The translations under genes were made by a program, and so were the position numbers. The notes beneath the pieces were generated by a model. That model made no database searches. It was not told where the DNA came from and worked only from the letters and a program-made list of their open reading frames with translations. 64,000 nt of DNA from Phanerochaete sordida (taxonomy: Eukaryota; Basidiomycota; Agaricomycetes; Polyporales; Phanerochaetaceae). Below are positions 28,395 through 39,759 of the stretch, one piece after another; positions within the stretch are counted from its first letter, which is position 1; each line of letters starts with the position of its first letter. The DNA lies in assembly GCA_019973155.2 (NCBI GenBank), contig BPQB01000001.1, forward strand, positions 1,674,001 through 1,738,000, read 5' to 3'.

Positions 28395-28737
28395 CTAGGC
28401 CAGCGACCACGCTGCCCTCATTTTCTGGCGAGCAACGGCCGGTGCAGCGGTGCCACCCCCACACGCACATCGCCTGCACCACAGGCATCCATGAGGCAGA
28501 GCGCGGCGTCGTGCGGAACACATCCTGATACGCAATGTCGTCCTCGCCGTCGAGCATTGACCGCTGCGCACGGACCGCAAAGTCAGCCAGTTGACGTACA
28601 CTCTGAGTGAGCAGCCTCGCGAGTCTCGTTCGCGCGACCGTCGGCTTCTACCATCGGATCTAACCTTGCCTGCGCACAGATCTCAGCGGCACCGTCAAGC
28701 GTCCCATGGCAAACGCGTTGTGGCGCATGTCAGCCAT
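28395..28737 (-). CDS. Small 69-residue three-exon protein, unknown function
   Basis: Minus-strand exons are 28737-28678, 28602-28483 and 28424-28395, all joined in phase 0. The middle exon encodes a coherent charged helix-like segment (SVRQLADFAVRAQRSMLDGE followed by DDIAYQDVF) and the last exon ends KMRAAWSLA. Acceptors CTCACTCAG and CTCGCCAG and a 58 nt second intron fit the local splice style. The first exon (MADMRHNAFAMGRL…) and its GTGCGC donor are less certain. No family is recognised. The basic N-terminus could be a mitochondrial targeting signal, which is inference. It lies 274 bp upstream of the bZIP start on the same strand. It is too short and too divided to appear as a long open frame. 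Confidence 0.55.
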
Positions 28738-29591
28738 GACACTGCGCACTACAACCGCTGACGCGAGGGCCTACAGGGCCCGCCCTCCCGCTGGCCCTCT
28801 CGCTGGCCCTGCGCCGCTGGCTGCGAGGCGCGCTATTGTGCATGCGGATCACAGCGCCGCCGCCCTGCGTCTCGGGCAGGGTCCTGCGGCACGGCGCTGC
28901 GCGTTCTAGCGGTGCTTTGCCGCGGCTAGCAGGCCTTCTGGGACCCAAGCGTGGCGGACGAGGCCTGCGCACGCCTGCAGCCTTTTCATCGGCTCTCGGA
29001 GGGCTTGCGTCCGGCAAGCTTCGTCCATCATGCTGATGCCCGCGCCGTCGGTTCCTGCACACGCGAAGCTCGCGAACCCAGGGCGCGCGCAGCGACGCAG
29101 GTGCCGGCGGTGCATGGGCACAAGCGGATCGCCGCCGTGGGCCTCTATTGTGCGGGACGCCCTGCGCGCTTCGGCGCGCGTGCAGGGCTGCCCCGACCGC
29201 GTGATGGCCGTGGCCCGTGCGGGGCGAGGGAGCATCAGGCATTCGTGTGTGAGGGGCGGTCACGTCCACCGGTGCGCACGTCTCGCGGCGCAGCCCAGTC
29301 TGGGATGCTCCGCTCGCGCTCTGCTGACGTGAGGCCGCCAGAAGCCCGCGCGCGGCCTCTTTGGAGGCTCCGTTTGCGTGGCTCGCTGCACGCACCGCGG
29401 CCGGCGAGCCATGCGAACGCCGTGCATGCAATGCAGACGCAGAACGGGGGCGAACAATCAAGGGCCCGGTTCTGTGGATCACGTATCATCGACTATTCCT
29501 GATTGTCATGCCTCGGAGGCCATCACTGTATTGTCTATGAGCTGGTATAAAAAGCCAAGGTGAGCCCGCCGTCCTCGCCTCGCTGCTGAAT
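28738..29591. other. Divergent GC-rich intergenic region
   Basis: Only the right end is interpretable: a TATA box for the DUF6593 gene. The GC-rich block (28.75-29.45 kb) has open pieces on both strands without splice support. Confidence 0.4.
29546..29552 (+). promoter_or_regulatory. TATA box of the DUF6593 gene
   Basis: TATAAAA lies 46 bp before the ATG at 29592, leaving room for transcription start about 30 bp downstream and a very short leader. It also argues against the upstream ATG at 29537, which overlaps the box. Confidence 0.55.
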
Positions 29592-30386
29592 ATGCTGAAG
29601 TCTGCAGGCGGCGTGAAGGCAGTGAAGCTATGGTTTAACTACGAATGGCACTCTGCAACCCAAGACAAGCGGTCTGTGCATGTGAAGAGGGTGTTGGCGG
29701 GGATAGAGAAGGAGGACTTTCCCCAGTATCTCAGCGTACGTGATCTATGTCGGTTCGCTAGCCTTGCTTTAACACATGGTTCCCAAGCAGTTTGAGCTCG
29801 CATCCGCTGCTGCGCCGATCCCGGGGAGCGTGCGATACATGAAATGGGATTACGACCGGGCAACAATGGTGCCGTTCGCCGCGATTTGCTGGGGCAGCAG
29901 CGACGCCACCGGAACAGTAACATATCTCGCAACACACCAAATTGTGGGGCTGGTGTTGTATCAGACCTTGCTACGGCAACTGACGTCTTCTGGGCATAGA
30001 TATCCATCAGACAGCTGAGGACACCGAAGAAGGGAACGAGCAGGTAAATGTTTCGGGTGCGTTCGCATCTCCTTGGCTCACATGCGTTGGTCGCAGGTCG
30101 CGACGATTCGTCGTGGATGGTCAGACTTACAAATGGAAGATTATGCCCAACGGCGTTGATCTCAGAGTAAGCAAGCAGTTCATTTACCTGGATTTGCGGA
30201 TCCTAGTCGCTCAAACATGATCCACAGTGTTTCATTGATGGTGGCTTGCGGAGTGATAATGTCGTCGCTGAGTGGAAAGATGAGGACAGGACGATGTGGG
30301 CCGACAGCATGTCGGAGGAGCTCCGCGAGAAGGTGGTCCTCTCGCTCTATCTCAACCTATACTACATCTCCATCGGACAGTGGTGA
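29592..30386 (+). CDS. DUF6593 family protein
   Basis: Five exons, 29592-29735, 29791-29943, 30000-30043, 30097-30166 and 30228-30386, give 189 residues with consistent phases. The C-terminal half shows the pattern of the basidiomycete DUF6593 family: a strand-rich segment FVVDGQTYKWK, a polar turn, NVVAEWKDEDRTMWAD, then a final helix ELREKVVLSLYLNLYYISIG. The N-terminal half (KLWFNYEWHSATQ … GSVRYMKWDYDRATMVPFA) also fits. These short proteins are expanded in mushroom-forming fungi; their biochemical role is not known. No signal peptide or TM helix is seen. The start is supported by the TATA box 46 bp upstream; an alternative upstream ATG would be out of phase. Confidence 0.8.
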
Positions 30387-31161
30387 CGCTGCATTGGGGG
30401 ACCCTTATAGCACCTTAGTAATGTATCGCTATGGCTCCTGCAACAGGATCCGCCGGTCGTCTGGTGGAAGGCGAGATATGGAAAAGGTACAGCCATCAGC
30501 GGGAAATTGTGCGTGACGCCACGACGGCCTCGCGTAGCCATCCGCTCCTCCGCTCCGGCGAACATACGCACTTCCCTGCCAATTTGCATTTGCGGGGCTC
30601 ACCCTCGCGACGCACGATCAGCGATGGCTGACGTCGGGAGGAACTGAGCCTGCGCGCGCCGCGCGACGGTCGGACGTCGGTCGAGAGGCGACCATCTGCT
30701 GGTGCGTGGGGTCCGCGACGCGGGGGTGACACTCGCGGCGGCCTGGCTACGAACGGGTGGATCGCGGCGGTATGGCTGTGCGGGCCCGTCGGCAGGCTGC
30801 TCGCCTTGGCGGCGGGCGGCATGATGCACCTGCTGATTGCGCGGTTGCCGCGCGCGGGGGACCGCGCATCCCCTTGTCGACGCCCCGCGGTCGTATGTCG
30901 CGGGCCTGAGATTGATAGACGTCGGCGTGTCTGGGACCAGGCGTTCGCATGATATTGTATTCTGATTGTCTCCAGTATTGTCTTACACAAGGCCGTCGGA
31001 ATCAACGTCAACGCACCCACAATACGCAGGGACCGCGCCCCAGACCATGGCAACCGCGCTTTTCTTCCGGTACGGTCGCCAAGGTACTGCCCTCCTTCAA
31101 TTATAATAGGGCTCGTGCAACGGTCCCCGACTCTGCGCCTTTGGCTCTTCTGTCCGCCTCC
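30387..31161. other. Intergenic region, no gene seen
   Basis: This lies between two plus-strand genes. The right 200 bp should hold the promoter and leader of the Ser/Pro-rich gene. Frames in the GC-rich part are Arg-rich on both strands and rejected. Confidence 0.45.
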
Positions 31162-32093
31162 ATGACCACCCTGCCATCCTTCGTCGAGCTCATGGCCTCC
31201 CTCGGTCTCGAGAACGGCCCTGCAGACGGCAAGGAGGGCCGCCCCTCGCACCTCTCACATTCGCGTTCATCCTCGCACTCATCAACCATTTCAACACTTT
31301 CCCAGTCCAGCGGGAGCTCCGTGGAGCCCAACAGCGACGGCGACTATGACATGGACGGGCCTCCGTATATTGTCGTCTCGTCGACTTCGAACCAGACCGT
31401 CCCGCGGGACGTAGAGCTGGACAAGAAGCGGCACCGCGTGCGGTATTCTCCCTACATGCCTGCTATTGTGAGCGCACCAGACTTGTTCCCATGCCTCGCC
31501 ACGCACTAACCCCGGGGCGCGCGCGCAGTCACACATCCGGCGGAGCAGCCTGCCCAACGCGAGCGCGGACAATCTGCAGAACCAGCCCCCGAGGGTGCGT
31601 AAACAGCCCGCGCGCCGTGTGCCTGGGCGTAGCTAACGCGCGCGCGCAGGCCGTGTCGTCATCGCCGCGCTCGTCGTCGCCGCTGCGGGGCCTGGTGCAC
31701 CGCACGTCGAAGAGCACGCTGAGCAGCCGCGTCGAGAAGAAGCTCACGCTCGACGCGGACCTCATCGCGAACACGCCGATCTCGTCCTTCGTGCGCCTCC
31801 GCAGCCCGCAGTCCTCGCCCATCTCCCCGACGTTCCCCACCGCGCGCCAGCGCCGCGCGACCGCGCCCTCCGTGCCCGTCTCCATCCCCACCCTCCCCCA
31901 GTTCTGCTTCCCCGCGCCCGCACCACACACATCCGACACGGACGACGACGTTCCCTCCGACGCGCCCCCCGCGCCACCGGCTGCCGCGCGGCGGCCACGC
32001 CAGCGACGCGCCACGGGAGTGCAGCGGGTCTCATCCCAAAGCGCGCTCCAAGAACTCGCCGAAGTGGCGAGCCATCGCCGGCACATCGCGTAA
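31162..32093 (+). CDS. Ser/Pro-rich protein of unknown function
   Basis: Three exons, 31162-31467, 31529-31594 and 31650-32093, all phase 0, give 271 residues. It begins with a short hydrophobic-containing helix (TLPSFVELMASLGLENG), followed by long Ser-rich tracts, an acidic patch (DGDYDMDGPPYIVV), a basic patch with RYSPYMPAI, and many Ser-Pro/Thr-Pro sites in the last half, ending with a helical segment SQSALQELAEVASHRR. No catalytic domain or TM segment is seen. Many SP/TP and RSS sites suggest a phospho-regulated, largely disordered protein. The family is not recognised, but the intron phases and codon usage support coding. Confidence 0.72.
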
Positions 32094-32499
32094 CTCTTTC
32101 CCCTCTCACCACCGTGACCTTCACGCTGTTTGAATATTGTATCCTATGTGCATTGTATCTTATAGTCTATTTAAGTAGTCTTGGCCTGTGAAACGCTTCG
32201 TTCCTCTTCCCTTCGGAAGCGTTTTCGCTCGTTCTGCATTGGGCTCCCGCGCCGTGGATCACACATTCGCTTTCTCGAAGCCGCCTTGCACTCGACTACA
32301 CACTCTCATTGCTCTCTCACTTGCATATCGACATCTTTGCACGGACACTCTTGCCATTCATTCCGGTCTCGGACAACCGTTCTTCCTGCTGCATTCGTGT
32401 CGAAACTACACTGTCGTTTCTCGCATCCTGCAGAACCTGTTACACTCCTTCTGTACAGACATTCCGAGATAAAAATAAAACCGTGTAGTATCTCCCCTG
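32094..32499. other. Convergent 3' flanks
   Basis: Separates the Ser/Pro-rich gene and GPATCH11, which end towards each other. It is T-rich and pyrimidine-rich, probably two 3' untranslated regions. No further gene is seen. Confidence 0.5.
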
Positions 32500-33718
32500 T
32501 CAATCGTGTGCGTCCTCGTCGGGCCCTGGACAGTTCGTCGCCATGTCTTCCTCATCATTGTACTGCGTTCCGCACCAGAAGCAATAGGCATATCTGCGGC
32601 GCAGGTAGTCAAGTACGAGTTCCAGCCGATCCTTCGCCTGTTACACGCCAATTAGCCACCATCGCACTGCACCCGTGCACGATAACGCACCGAGAGCCGC
32701 AGGAACTGGACGGCCTCCTTGATGTCCTCTTCAGAGTATGGCGTCTTCTTCAGCTTCTCGCCCTGTGCCGGCGATGCTGTCTCGTCGTCATCCTCGAGGC
32801 TCGCGACCGGCTGCAGCGCATCAGCCTGCATGCGCGCACGCAGCCGCCCCTCCATGCTGTGATCGGGTCGCAACTGTCGCAGCGATGTGATCAGCGCGGG
32901 GTCGTCCAGCTCGTCCAGCAGGCCCTCCGGGAACGTGTCGGGGTTCAGGGGGTGCAGCCACAGCACGTTGAACTGCAGAGACAATCAGATGGGGCGCCGC
33001 GGCACGCAGATGTGGGGTGCTCGCGCACCTCGCGCCCGGCCTTCTCGTCCAGGTTCGCGCACGTCCGCTGCGCAGGCCCGAGCTGCTTCTCGGCGCGCCG
33101 CTCGGCGTACTCCATGCGCGCACGGTCGCGGAAGTCGACGTGCTCGTGCTCTTCTGCCATCTTGACCATCTTCGCGAGGCGTTCGGGCGCGCTGGGCGAC
33201 GCGGCACGCTTGCCCAGCCCGATGCCCTTCTTGCCTGCTGACGTGTCAGGCCGACGCGTTTGACGACGACCATAGCACTTACCAGCCCACTCGTTGATCG
33301 GCAAGGGATTGATCCTGTGCGCCGAAGGCCCAGGAGTGTCCTCTTTGTCCGTGACGTCCTCTCTAGGTGTGGGGACGCCCTCGGACGGGGAGCGACTCTT
33401 GTCGGGTGAGGCATCCTCAACCTGCCCCAGAGACTGCCCAGGCTTGAAGCCCATCTTCATCATCATGGACAAGGCCTTATTAGAGCCGCCACCTTCATCC
33501 TTGGCTCGCTCGAAGAGACTCGTGTTCAGACCCTCCTCGAGAGCCTCCTGCTCGAGCTGGTGTCGCGTCTTCTTGCGGTTCTGCTCATTCTTGATAGCAG
33601 AAAGTCTCAACGCCTCCTTTCGGCGTTCGGTATAAGTCTTCGTAGAGGATGAAGATGTCGAAGTGGCCGACTCAGCGAGGAACTTGTCAGAGAGGTAGTC
33701 GTCTTCGTCTTCAGACAT
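32500..33718 (-). CDS. GPATCH11: G-patch domain protein GPATCH11
   Basis: Four minus-strand exons, 33718-33283, 33234-33029, 32972-32691 and 32637-32500, give 353 residues. An acidic N-terminus (MSEDEDDYLSDKFL) and a basic coiled helix (ERRKEALRLSA … NRKKTRHQLEQEAL) lead into the G-patch ALSMMMKMGFKPGQSLGQ, interrupted by an insert and closed by NEWAGKKGIGLGK across the first intron. The C-terminus is the DUF4187 module with YCFWCGTQYNDEEDM … NCPGPDEDAHD, whose Cys pair may bind metal. This domain order and length match human GPATCH11 (CENP-Y). Proteins of this class activate DEAH helicases in RNA metabolism; the partner here is unknown. Confidence 0.93.
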
Positions 33719-34033
33719 GATGCGCGCTTACATAACTGAGTGAATCCGTGGGTCATTACAAGTTGTCATTCCAGTTTGCGAGTATAAAAAACAAAGAGTC
33801 CCTCAATGCATGAAAGTCGACCACTACAAGTTGCCACAATGATACGGCACCAGACCGTAGTGGAAAAATAAGCGGACGTCATTAAAAAGGTGAACATAAG
33901 AACAGCACCAGTGCGCATATACCGAGCGAAAAGCCGCCAGCAGGAATAGCGACGGTAGCACAACGAGGCCGAAAGCGGAGGAGTGGGGTGTAAAGAGGTG
34001 TTTGGTCATTGCACGGCACGAGCAGGTGTGCAA
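33719..34033. other. Short intergenic region between two minus-strand genes
   Basis: It should contain the GPATCH11 promoter and the 3' end of the two-RRM gene. Nothing else is seen. Confidence 0.5.
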
Positions 34034-35212
34034 TTAGGATGCAACGACGGTGGTCTCGGGGCTCTCAGCCTTGACCTCGGTCGCACCAGCGGCCTCGGCC
34101 TCAGCATCAGCCTCGGCCTCCTCCGCCTCCTGCTGCTGGGAGTTCACGGCAACCTTGACGGCAATTGGCCGTCCGCCGACCTCCTTGCCCTGCAGCAGTT
34201 CGATGGCCTTGTTCTGGTTGGCCTCGTCGCCGACGTCGACGAAGCCGTAGCCCTTGCTCTTGCGGGGCTTTCCCCAGCGACGGCGGACGATGCGGGCAGA
34301 GTTGACGGGGATGCCAGCATCAGTGAAGATGGCGGCAAGGTCCTCGTCAGCGATGGTGAAACCGAGGTTGGCGACAAAGAGCATAGTCTTGGACGGCTCG
34401 CCGACGGGCTCTTCACCAGCGGCGCGTTGAGGGCGGGGAGCGCGAGGCTTGCGCTGACGGGTCTTCTTCTCGCCGTCGACAGCTTCGCCTTCAGCACCCT
34501 CGACGGGGGACCCTTCGTCACCCTTAGCCTTGGTCTTGCGCTGTCCACGTGTCAGATTACGCCTATAGCCTGCGATCAAACGCGTTCACTCACGTTGTTC
34601 TTCTTCTTCTTCTTGGGCTTGGCCGCGTCGTCAGATGTAGCGGGAGCAGCACCATCAGCCTTGACCAGCTGGCCGTTGGCCTCAGCCTCAGTGAGCTCGC
34701 CGGGGACGGCCTTGGAGCCGCGCCTGCCAGGCTTCCTCTTGACCTTCCTCTCCTTCCTCGCTTCTTTCTGATCAGCCGGCTTCGCGATCTCGACGATCAC
34801 AGTACGACCGTCGAGCTCCTTCTGGTGCAGGAGATCGACAGCCTTCTGCGCGGCCTCTGCGGTGTTCAGGGAGACGAAGCCATAGCCTGCGGAGCGCGTG
34901 CCACGCAGGATGACCTGAGCAGTGATGCTAGACGCGGTGGTTCAGTGTCATCGTCGACCTACGACACGCCGAGCACGACACGTACATGTCCTCCTGAACA
35001 GGCGCGAAGAACGCCTTCAGCCCTTCATCCGTGGTAATGTACGCAAGATTGCCGGCGAAAACCTGGGCAAGGAGTGGGGTAGTGTGAGCTGTCTCGTGCC
35101 ACGTCAGGGAGAGGTCGACGCGCACCTTGAAGCCGGGGGTCTCCTCGACCTTCTCCTGCGCAACCGGAGGCACGCCGTTTTCAGTGACAGGGGCGGCGGG
35201 GGCGTCAGACAT
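34034..35212 (-). CDS. RNA-binding protein with two RRM domains
   Basis: Four minus-strand exons, 35212-35126, 35062-34986, 34927-34594 and 34540-34034, give 334 residues. RRM1 covers about residues 30-98 with RNP2 VFAGNL and RNP1 SAGYGFVSL. A lysine-rich linker (KPKKKKKNN and KTRQRKPRAPRPQ) probably includes nuclear or nucleolar localisation signals. RRM2 covers about 218-295 with RNP2 LFVANL and RNP1 KSKGYGFVDV. The tail is Gln/Glu/Ala-rich. Two RRMs separated by basic linkers suggest a role in rRNA or mRNA processing; I cannot place it in a named orthologue group. The first two introns cut RRM1, as is common in basidiomycete genes. Confidence 0.9.
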
Positions 35213-36010
35213 TGAGGGAACGACTGGCGGTGGGTTTTGGGTGGATGAACTCGATGAACCGGTTTCTTCGTGTCAAACTTGGGGGTTGAGGAAAAAGAGG
35301 ATGGCTGCCAGCAAGGCTCGATTTTGATAGCTGGAAAACTCCGCTCTATTACGTCGCCATGACTGCCTCGCGTTGTTTCAATCGCATCTTTCAACAATCA
35401 GCAGTGCCATGATTTCTGTCGCACATGCTCTAGTACATAAAACCCGTCTTGCGGGAGAATATAGGCGGTGAGCCAGGCCTCGCGCGAGCAGGGAGGATGA
35501 ACCCGTCAGGCCAGGATGAATTGCGAAATTACCCGGCGTCTGTGGGATAAGGGACTTATCATGGCATAAGCGCGCGCCTGCGCGCAGACCCTGGGTCGCG
35601 ACTTGCGCGCTTGAGCTTGATCCTCTTCTGGGTCGCGTCGCGCCATCGCGCCGTCGCGCAGACGTGCAGGCGGCTGCTGGCTCTCGCCCGCCGGAACGAC
35701 CGTCCTCGTTGTCCTGCACAACGTCTGCGCCCGCCGTTGGCGATGAAAAATAGCCCACGCGCAGCGTACCCAATCGTCGATGGACTAGGCACGCGGACTC
35801 TGTTGCCCCCCGGGGTCTTGGCAGATTACCTAAGTGATATAGGTATACCCACCCGCCTAGCGTCGTCGAGACCCAGGACTACTTTACCTGCCAACGCTTC
35901 TTGTCTCTTTCCCCCATCCTCGCATTCGAGTTCTCTCCCTCAGGGCCTCGCCACACTCCTTTGCCGTAGTACACTCCTTTCGTTGCTCGTCGGACTGCTC
36001 CTTTGCTCCC
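35213..36010. other. Divergent promoter region between the two-RRM gene and GH128 copy 1
   Basis: No reading frame is convincing. The right 130 bp is pyrimidine-rich, as expected for the leader of the GH128 gene. Confidence 0.5.
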
Positions 36011-37368
36011 ATGGCTGCTTCAAAGTTGCTCAATTTGCTTGCTCTTACTTCCCTTGCCGTCCTCGCGACGACTTTCAACGCGCAGCCCGTAACCGCGCTT
36101 TCTCATGCCGGTGGCAGTCCTCACCTGAACCGTATCGTTCCTGGTGGACACCAAGCCATCGCCAAGAAGAGACGCGGTACCAACGGTCGTTGTAAGCAGA
36201 GGTCTTCCAGCTCGATTGCAGCGGCCGCTCAGACTCCAGCTGCTGCAATCGCTGTCTCTGTTGGCATCTCCGTTGGTGCCGCTGCCCCCGCTACGACCTC
36301 TGTCGCGGCTGCTCCCACCACCTCTGCCGCTCCGGCGCCTTCGTCAACCCCTGCTCCCGTCAACTCAGCCGGCAAGGGCAAGATTGGTATCTCCTGGAAC
36401 AGCGAGAACGACCCGTCCTCTCTGGGTAACGTCGTCAGCGACAACACTGGATAGTAAGTCTTCTACCACCGAGTCAGATGTTCTGATTCTAACCGTGATT
36501 TCTAGCGTGTACACCTGGTCTCCTTGGGCTCCGAGCGACAACCTTTTCGGCCTGCAGTTCGCTGCCATGCTTTGGGGCCCTACCCAGCAGTCTCCTTGGG
36601 ACCAGCTCGTTGTCCCCGGCTATACCAACATTGCTCTTGCTCTTAACGAGTGCGTCCTTAATTGGTTTGTCCCTGATTTGTCCTGACTTGGAGATTCTAG
36701 GCCCGATGAGCCTTCTCAGCTTAACATGGACCCTGGCGCCGCTGCAACGTTCTGGCAGCAGCAGGTCAACCCCCGCGCTGGAATGGGTTACGACATCTGG
36801 GGCCCTGCCGTCACGTCTTCTGCCCGTGGTGAAACCTGGATGGACAACTTCCTGGCCGCCTGTGCTGGCGCCTGCACGGTACGCTTTGCACGTTTTCGCT
36901 CTGTCTGATCTATCTGACTTGCTCTTTCTCCAGTTCTCCCACAACTCCCTTCACTTCTACGACACCGATCCTCAGGCTCTGATCACCTACGTGGAGCACT
37001 GGCACCAGAAGTATGGCAAGCCCATCGTCCTTACCGAGTTCGCTTGCCAGGTGAGTTATGCTACTCGCTAGTGAGGACAATGAATCTAACCCAGCGGATG
37101 CATAGAACTTTGGCGGTGGAGCCCAGGCCGACATGGACCAAGTTTGGGCCTTCTACCAGACGGTCATCCCCTGGCTCATGGCCCAGGACTACGTGACCGC
37201 GATCATTCCCTTCGGTAAGAGAATACGTCTTCGCCGATGTGCGCGAGGTTCTTACAGCCCTTGGTAGGTTTCCTCGAAGACATGGGCAACGTCAACCCCC
37301 TCAACCAGCTCATGAAGGGCGGCCAGCTCACTGACCTGGGCAAGTACGTGGTCTACGGCCCGTACTAG
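36011..37368 (+). CDS. GH128 (Asl1-like) secreted glycoside hydrolase, copy 1
   Basis: Six exons, 36011-36453, 36506-36649, 36701-36878, 36934-37050, 37106-37214 and 37268-37368, give 363 residues. An N-terminal secretion signal (LLNLLALTSLAVLATTF) is followed by a short basic pro-like region (AKKRRG), an Ala/Ser/Thr/Pro linker and the GH128 barrel from about residue 120. Key positions are the LNEPDEP motif with the probable acid/base Glu and VLTEFACQ with the probable nucleophile Glu; other family-like pieces are GISWNSEN, YTWSPWAP, FSHNSLHFYDTD and IIPFGFLEDM. GH128 enzymes cleave beta-1,3-glucan, so a role in cell-wall remodelling or glucan use is likely. Exon sizes 3-5 are identical to the downstream copy. 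Confidence 0.93.
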
Positions 37369-37846
37369 ACACCTACTTTATTTTCCTCATGCTAATTCTT
37401 TCGGTGGTTGGATGGGTCGCTTTATTCTTGCTTAATTTGGAGGGGATCGTGCTATTGTTGTATATACCCAGTGCAGACTATCGCGCAGATCGTGGAGTAT
37501 TGTTCGGAGCAGACAGTGTCATGGCCCCAGCGCGACTGTCAAGGTGTGGATGATGTGGCCTTGAGGAAAATGGGGTTTGGGCTGTCCATCTTGGCTATGG
37601 CGTCGCCGTTCCTGACGCGCACGTGACCGTGCGACTGGTTTCCAGGGTGCGGCGGCGCGAATAAAGAGAAAAATGGCCGAATTGGAGTCCAACGTCTCCT
37701 TCCCCCGACTCCCTTCCCCCCTCCCTTCGCCGTCCGTTGCTCGGTCTCCCGCCCTTGGGCGTACACTCATTTCCCCCACCCGTTCCTTGTGAAAACACCC
37801 ACGAAACTCATCCCGAGATCGCTTTTACTGTGATATTCATCCAGTC
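37369..37846. other. Intergenic spacer of the tandem GH128 genes
   Basis: 478 bp with the terminator of copy 1 and the promoter of copy 2. The last 100 bp is strongly pyrimidine-rich (CTCCCTTCCCC-type runs), typical of a leader. No gene is seen. Confidence 0.5.
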
Positions 37847-39263
37847 ATGGCATCGAAGCTTATCAACCTTCTCGCTTTGACGACCCTGGCCGTGCTTGCC
37901 ACCACTTTCACTGCTACTCCCGTCGCCGCGCTGGAGGTCACCGGTCACCAGAACGTGAACCGCCAGGTTCACCACGACGTGATTGCCCGCCGCTCGCGGT
38001 TCAACAACAAGAAGCGCCAGGATGCCTCGACGAAGCGGTGCAAGCCCCGCCCCTCGACTAGCCTCAGCAGCTCTGCGGCCCCCACTTCCACTCCGGTGAC
38101 GTCTGTGGCAGCCGCCAGCTTCGCTGCAGCGAGCCCGTCCGCATCCACCAGCGAGTCTCACTCGTCCTCCGCTTCTCACACTTCCTCCTCCGCTGCCGCC
38201 GCGTCGTCGACTCCCGCTTCGACTACTTCGGACGGCTCGGGTAAGCTTGGTTTGGCCTGGCCCAACGGCCCCACCACCGACCTCCAGTTCTACGCCACGA
38301 ACGCCGCGGGATGGTGAGTCGTCGCGTCCCATACGCGCTTTGTCTACGCGCTTTACGACGCGTTGCGTCAATTCATGCGCTGACCACACGCTTCAGGGTC
38401 TATTCTTGGAGCCCGTACACTCCGGACCCCAACCACCAGTACCCGAACCTGCAGTTCATGGCTCAGCTCTGGGGTGATGACCAGGTCACCGACTTCGAGT
38501 CAGTTGTCAAGGCTGGATACGCCAACTACATCCTGGGTATGAATGAGTACGTAGCCAGCATTGACGCATGGTGACCTTCGCTGACTTCGCGCTTCAGGCC
38601 TAACGAGTCCGGCCAATCCAACATGACCCCCGAGCACGGTGCCGACCTCTGGAAGCAACACATTGAGCCCAAGCGCTCCATGGGCTACAAGACTTGCTCG
38701 CCTGCCACGAGCTCGAACCCTAACGGCTTTACTTGGGTGGCCAACATGCTCCAGGCCTGCAACGGAGGATGCACGGTCAGTCGACTTTCGCAGGACAGAG
38801 GAATATACTAATATCCTTTGCCCAGTTCGATTGCATTGCTATTCACTGGTACGATGTCAAGGCCGATGACTTTAAGGCGTACGCTACCAAGTGGCACGAT
38901 ACCTACAACATGGACATCTTCATCACCGAGTTCGCGCCTCAGGTAAATCTGACAATTGTCCATCGAAATACCCAGTGCTAACTGCTTCATAGAACTTCAA
39001 CGGCGGCGCCCAGCCCTCTACCGGTGATGTCTGGGCCTTCTACCAGGAAGTCATGCCCTGGATCATGTCGACTCCCTGGATCAAGGGCGCCTTCCCCTTC
39101 GGTGAGCACACTATGCCGTGGTGAATGAGGACTGCATTGACGGGTGGCTGTTCACATAGGTTTCATGCACGACATGTCCAACGTCATCGCCGCCGATCAG
39201 CTTATGGGAACTGATGGCAAGCCGACCGACCTTGGCTACTACCTCCTTGGCGGCAACTACTAG
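37847..39263 (+). CDS. GH128 (Asl1-like) secreted glycoside hydrolase, copy 2
   Basis: Six exons, 37847-38313, 38397-38546, 38598-38775, 38826-38942, 38993-39101 and 39160-39263, give 374 residues. The signal sequence (LINLLALTTLAVLATTF) is nearly the same as in copy 1, followed by NNKKRQ, a longer Ser/Ala-rich linker and the catalytic domain. The two proposed catalytic glutamates lie in MNEPNES and FITEFAPQ. Intron positions and phases match copy 1 throughout, and exons 3, 4 and 5 have identical lengths (178, 117, 109 nt), which shows tandem duplication. The linker and the N-terminal part of the domain have diverged most. The enzyme is probably extracellular or wall-bound, acting on beta-1,3-glucan. 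Confidence 0.93.
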
Positions 39264-39759
39264 ACGGTTCACGAGCCATCTAGCCACGAAGCGCTCCCAA
39301 CCCGCGCTTCTGTATACCATATCTCTGTTCTGCCCTTTCATTTGACCTTCTGCAAGTCCGTGGATCGGCTGGTTCAGAAGAGTATTGCATTTTGTCTCGA
39401 TGCATTCTTGGTACTAGCTCTGGCGTGCCCATCTAGTAGATACGAAGCTGCTCAGCGATGAACTGTTATTTAGTGACTGCATGTATCCCGTAGGGTGATG
39501 GCTTGATGCTGCATGGCCCAAATCGATTCTTCCGTATCTCGCTTGTGGTCGTGGCGGTCGTTGTGTGCGACAGTGTGAGCCGCGTGCAAAACCGGTTAGT
39601 CTTCCAGCTGACCGGCTCTGAGGTCATAGCCCTGTGAATCTCGACAGATCCCGATTTCCTGCGCGATTCCGCCACATCGCCGTGTTCACCCACGCTGGCT
39701 TGTTTTCAGACATACGCCTCTCCGGTCCTCCTGCTGCGCCCAAAGTCCACCAGACAGCC
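39264..39759. other. Intergenic region
   Basis: About 500 bp with the GH128 copy 2 terminator and the promoter of the AhpD-like gene. Nothing else is seen. Confidence 0.5.

Noticed and set aside
29537..29560. Upstream ATG (MSWYKKPR) as start of the first DUF6593 gene
   Set aside because: It overlaps the TATA box, and splicing it to the next exon puts the conserved region out of frame.
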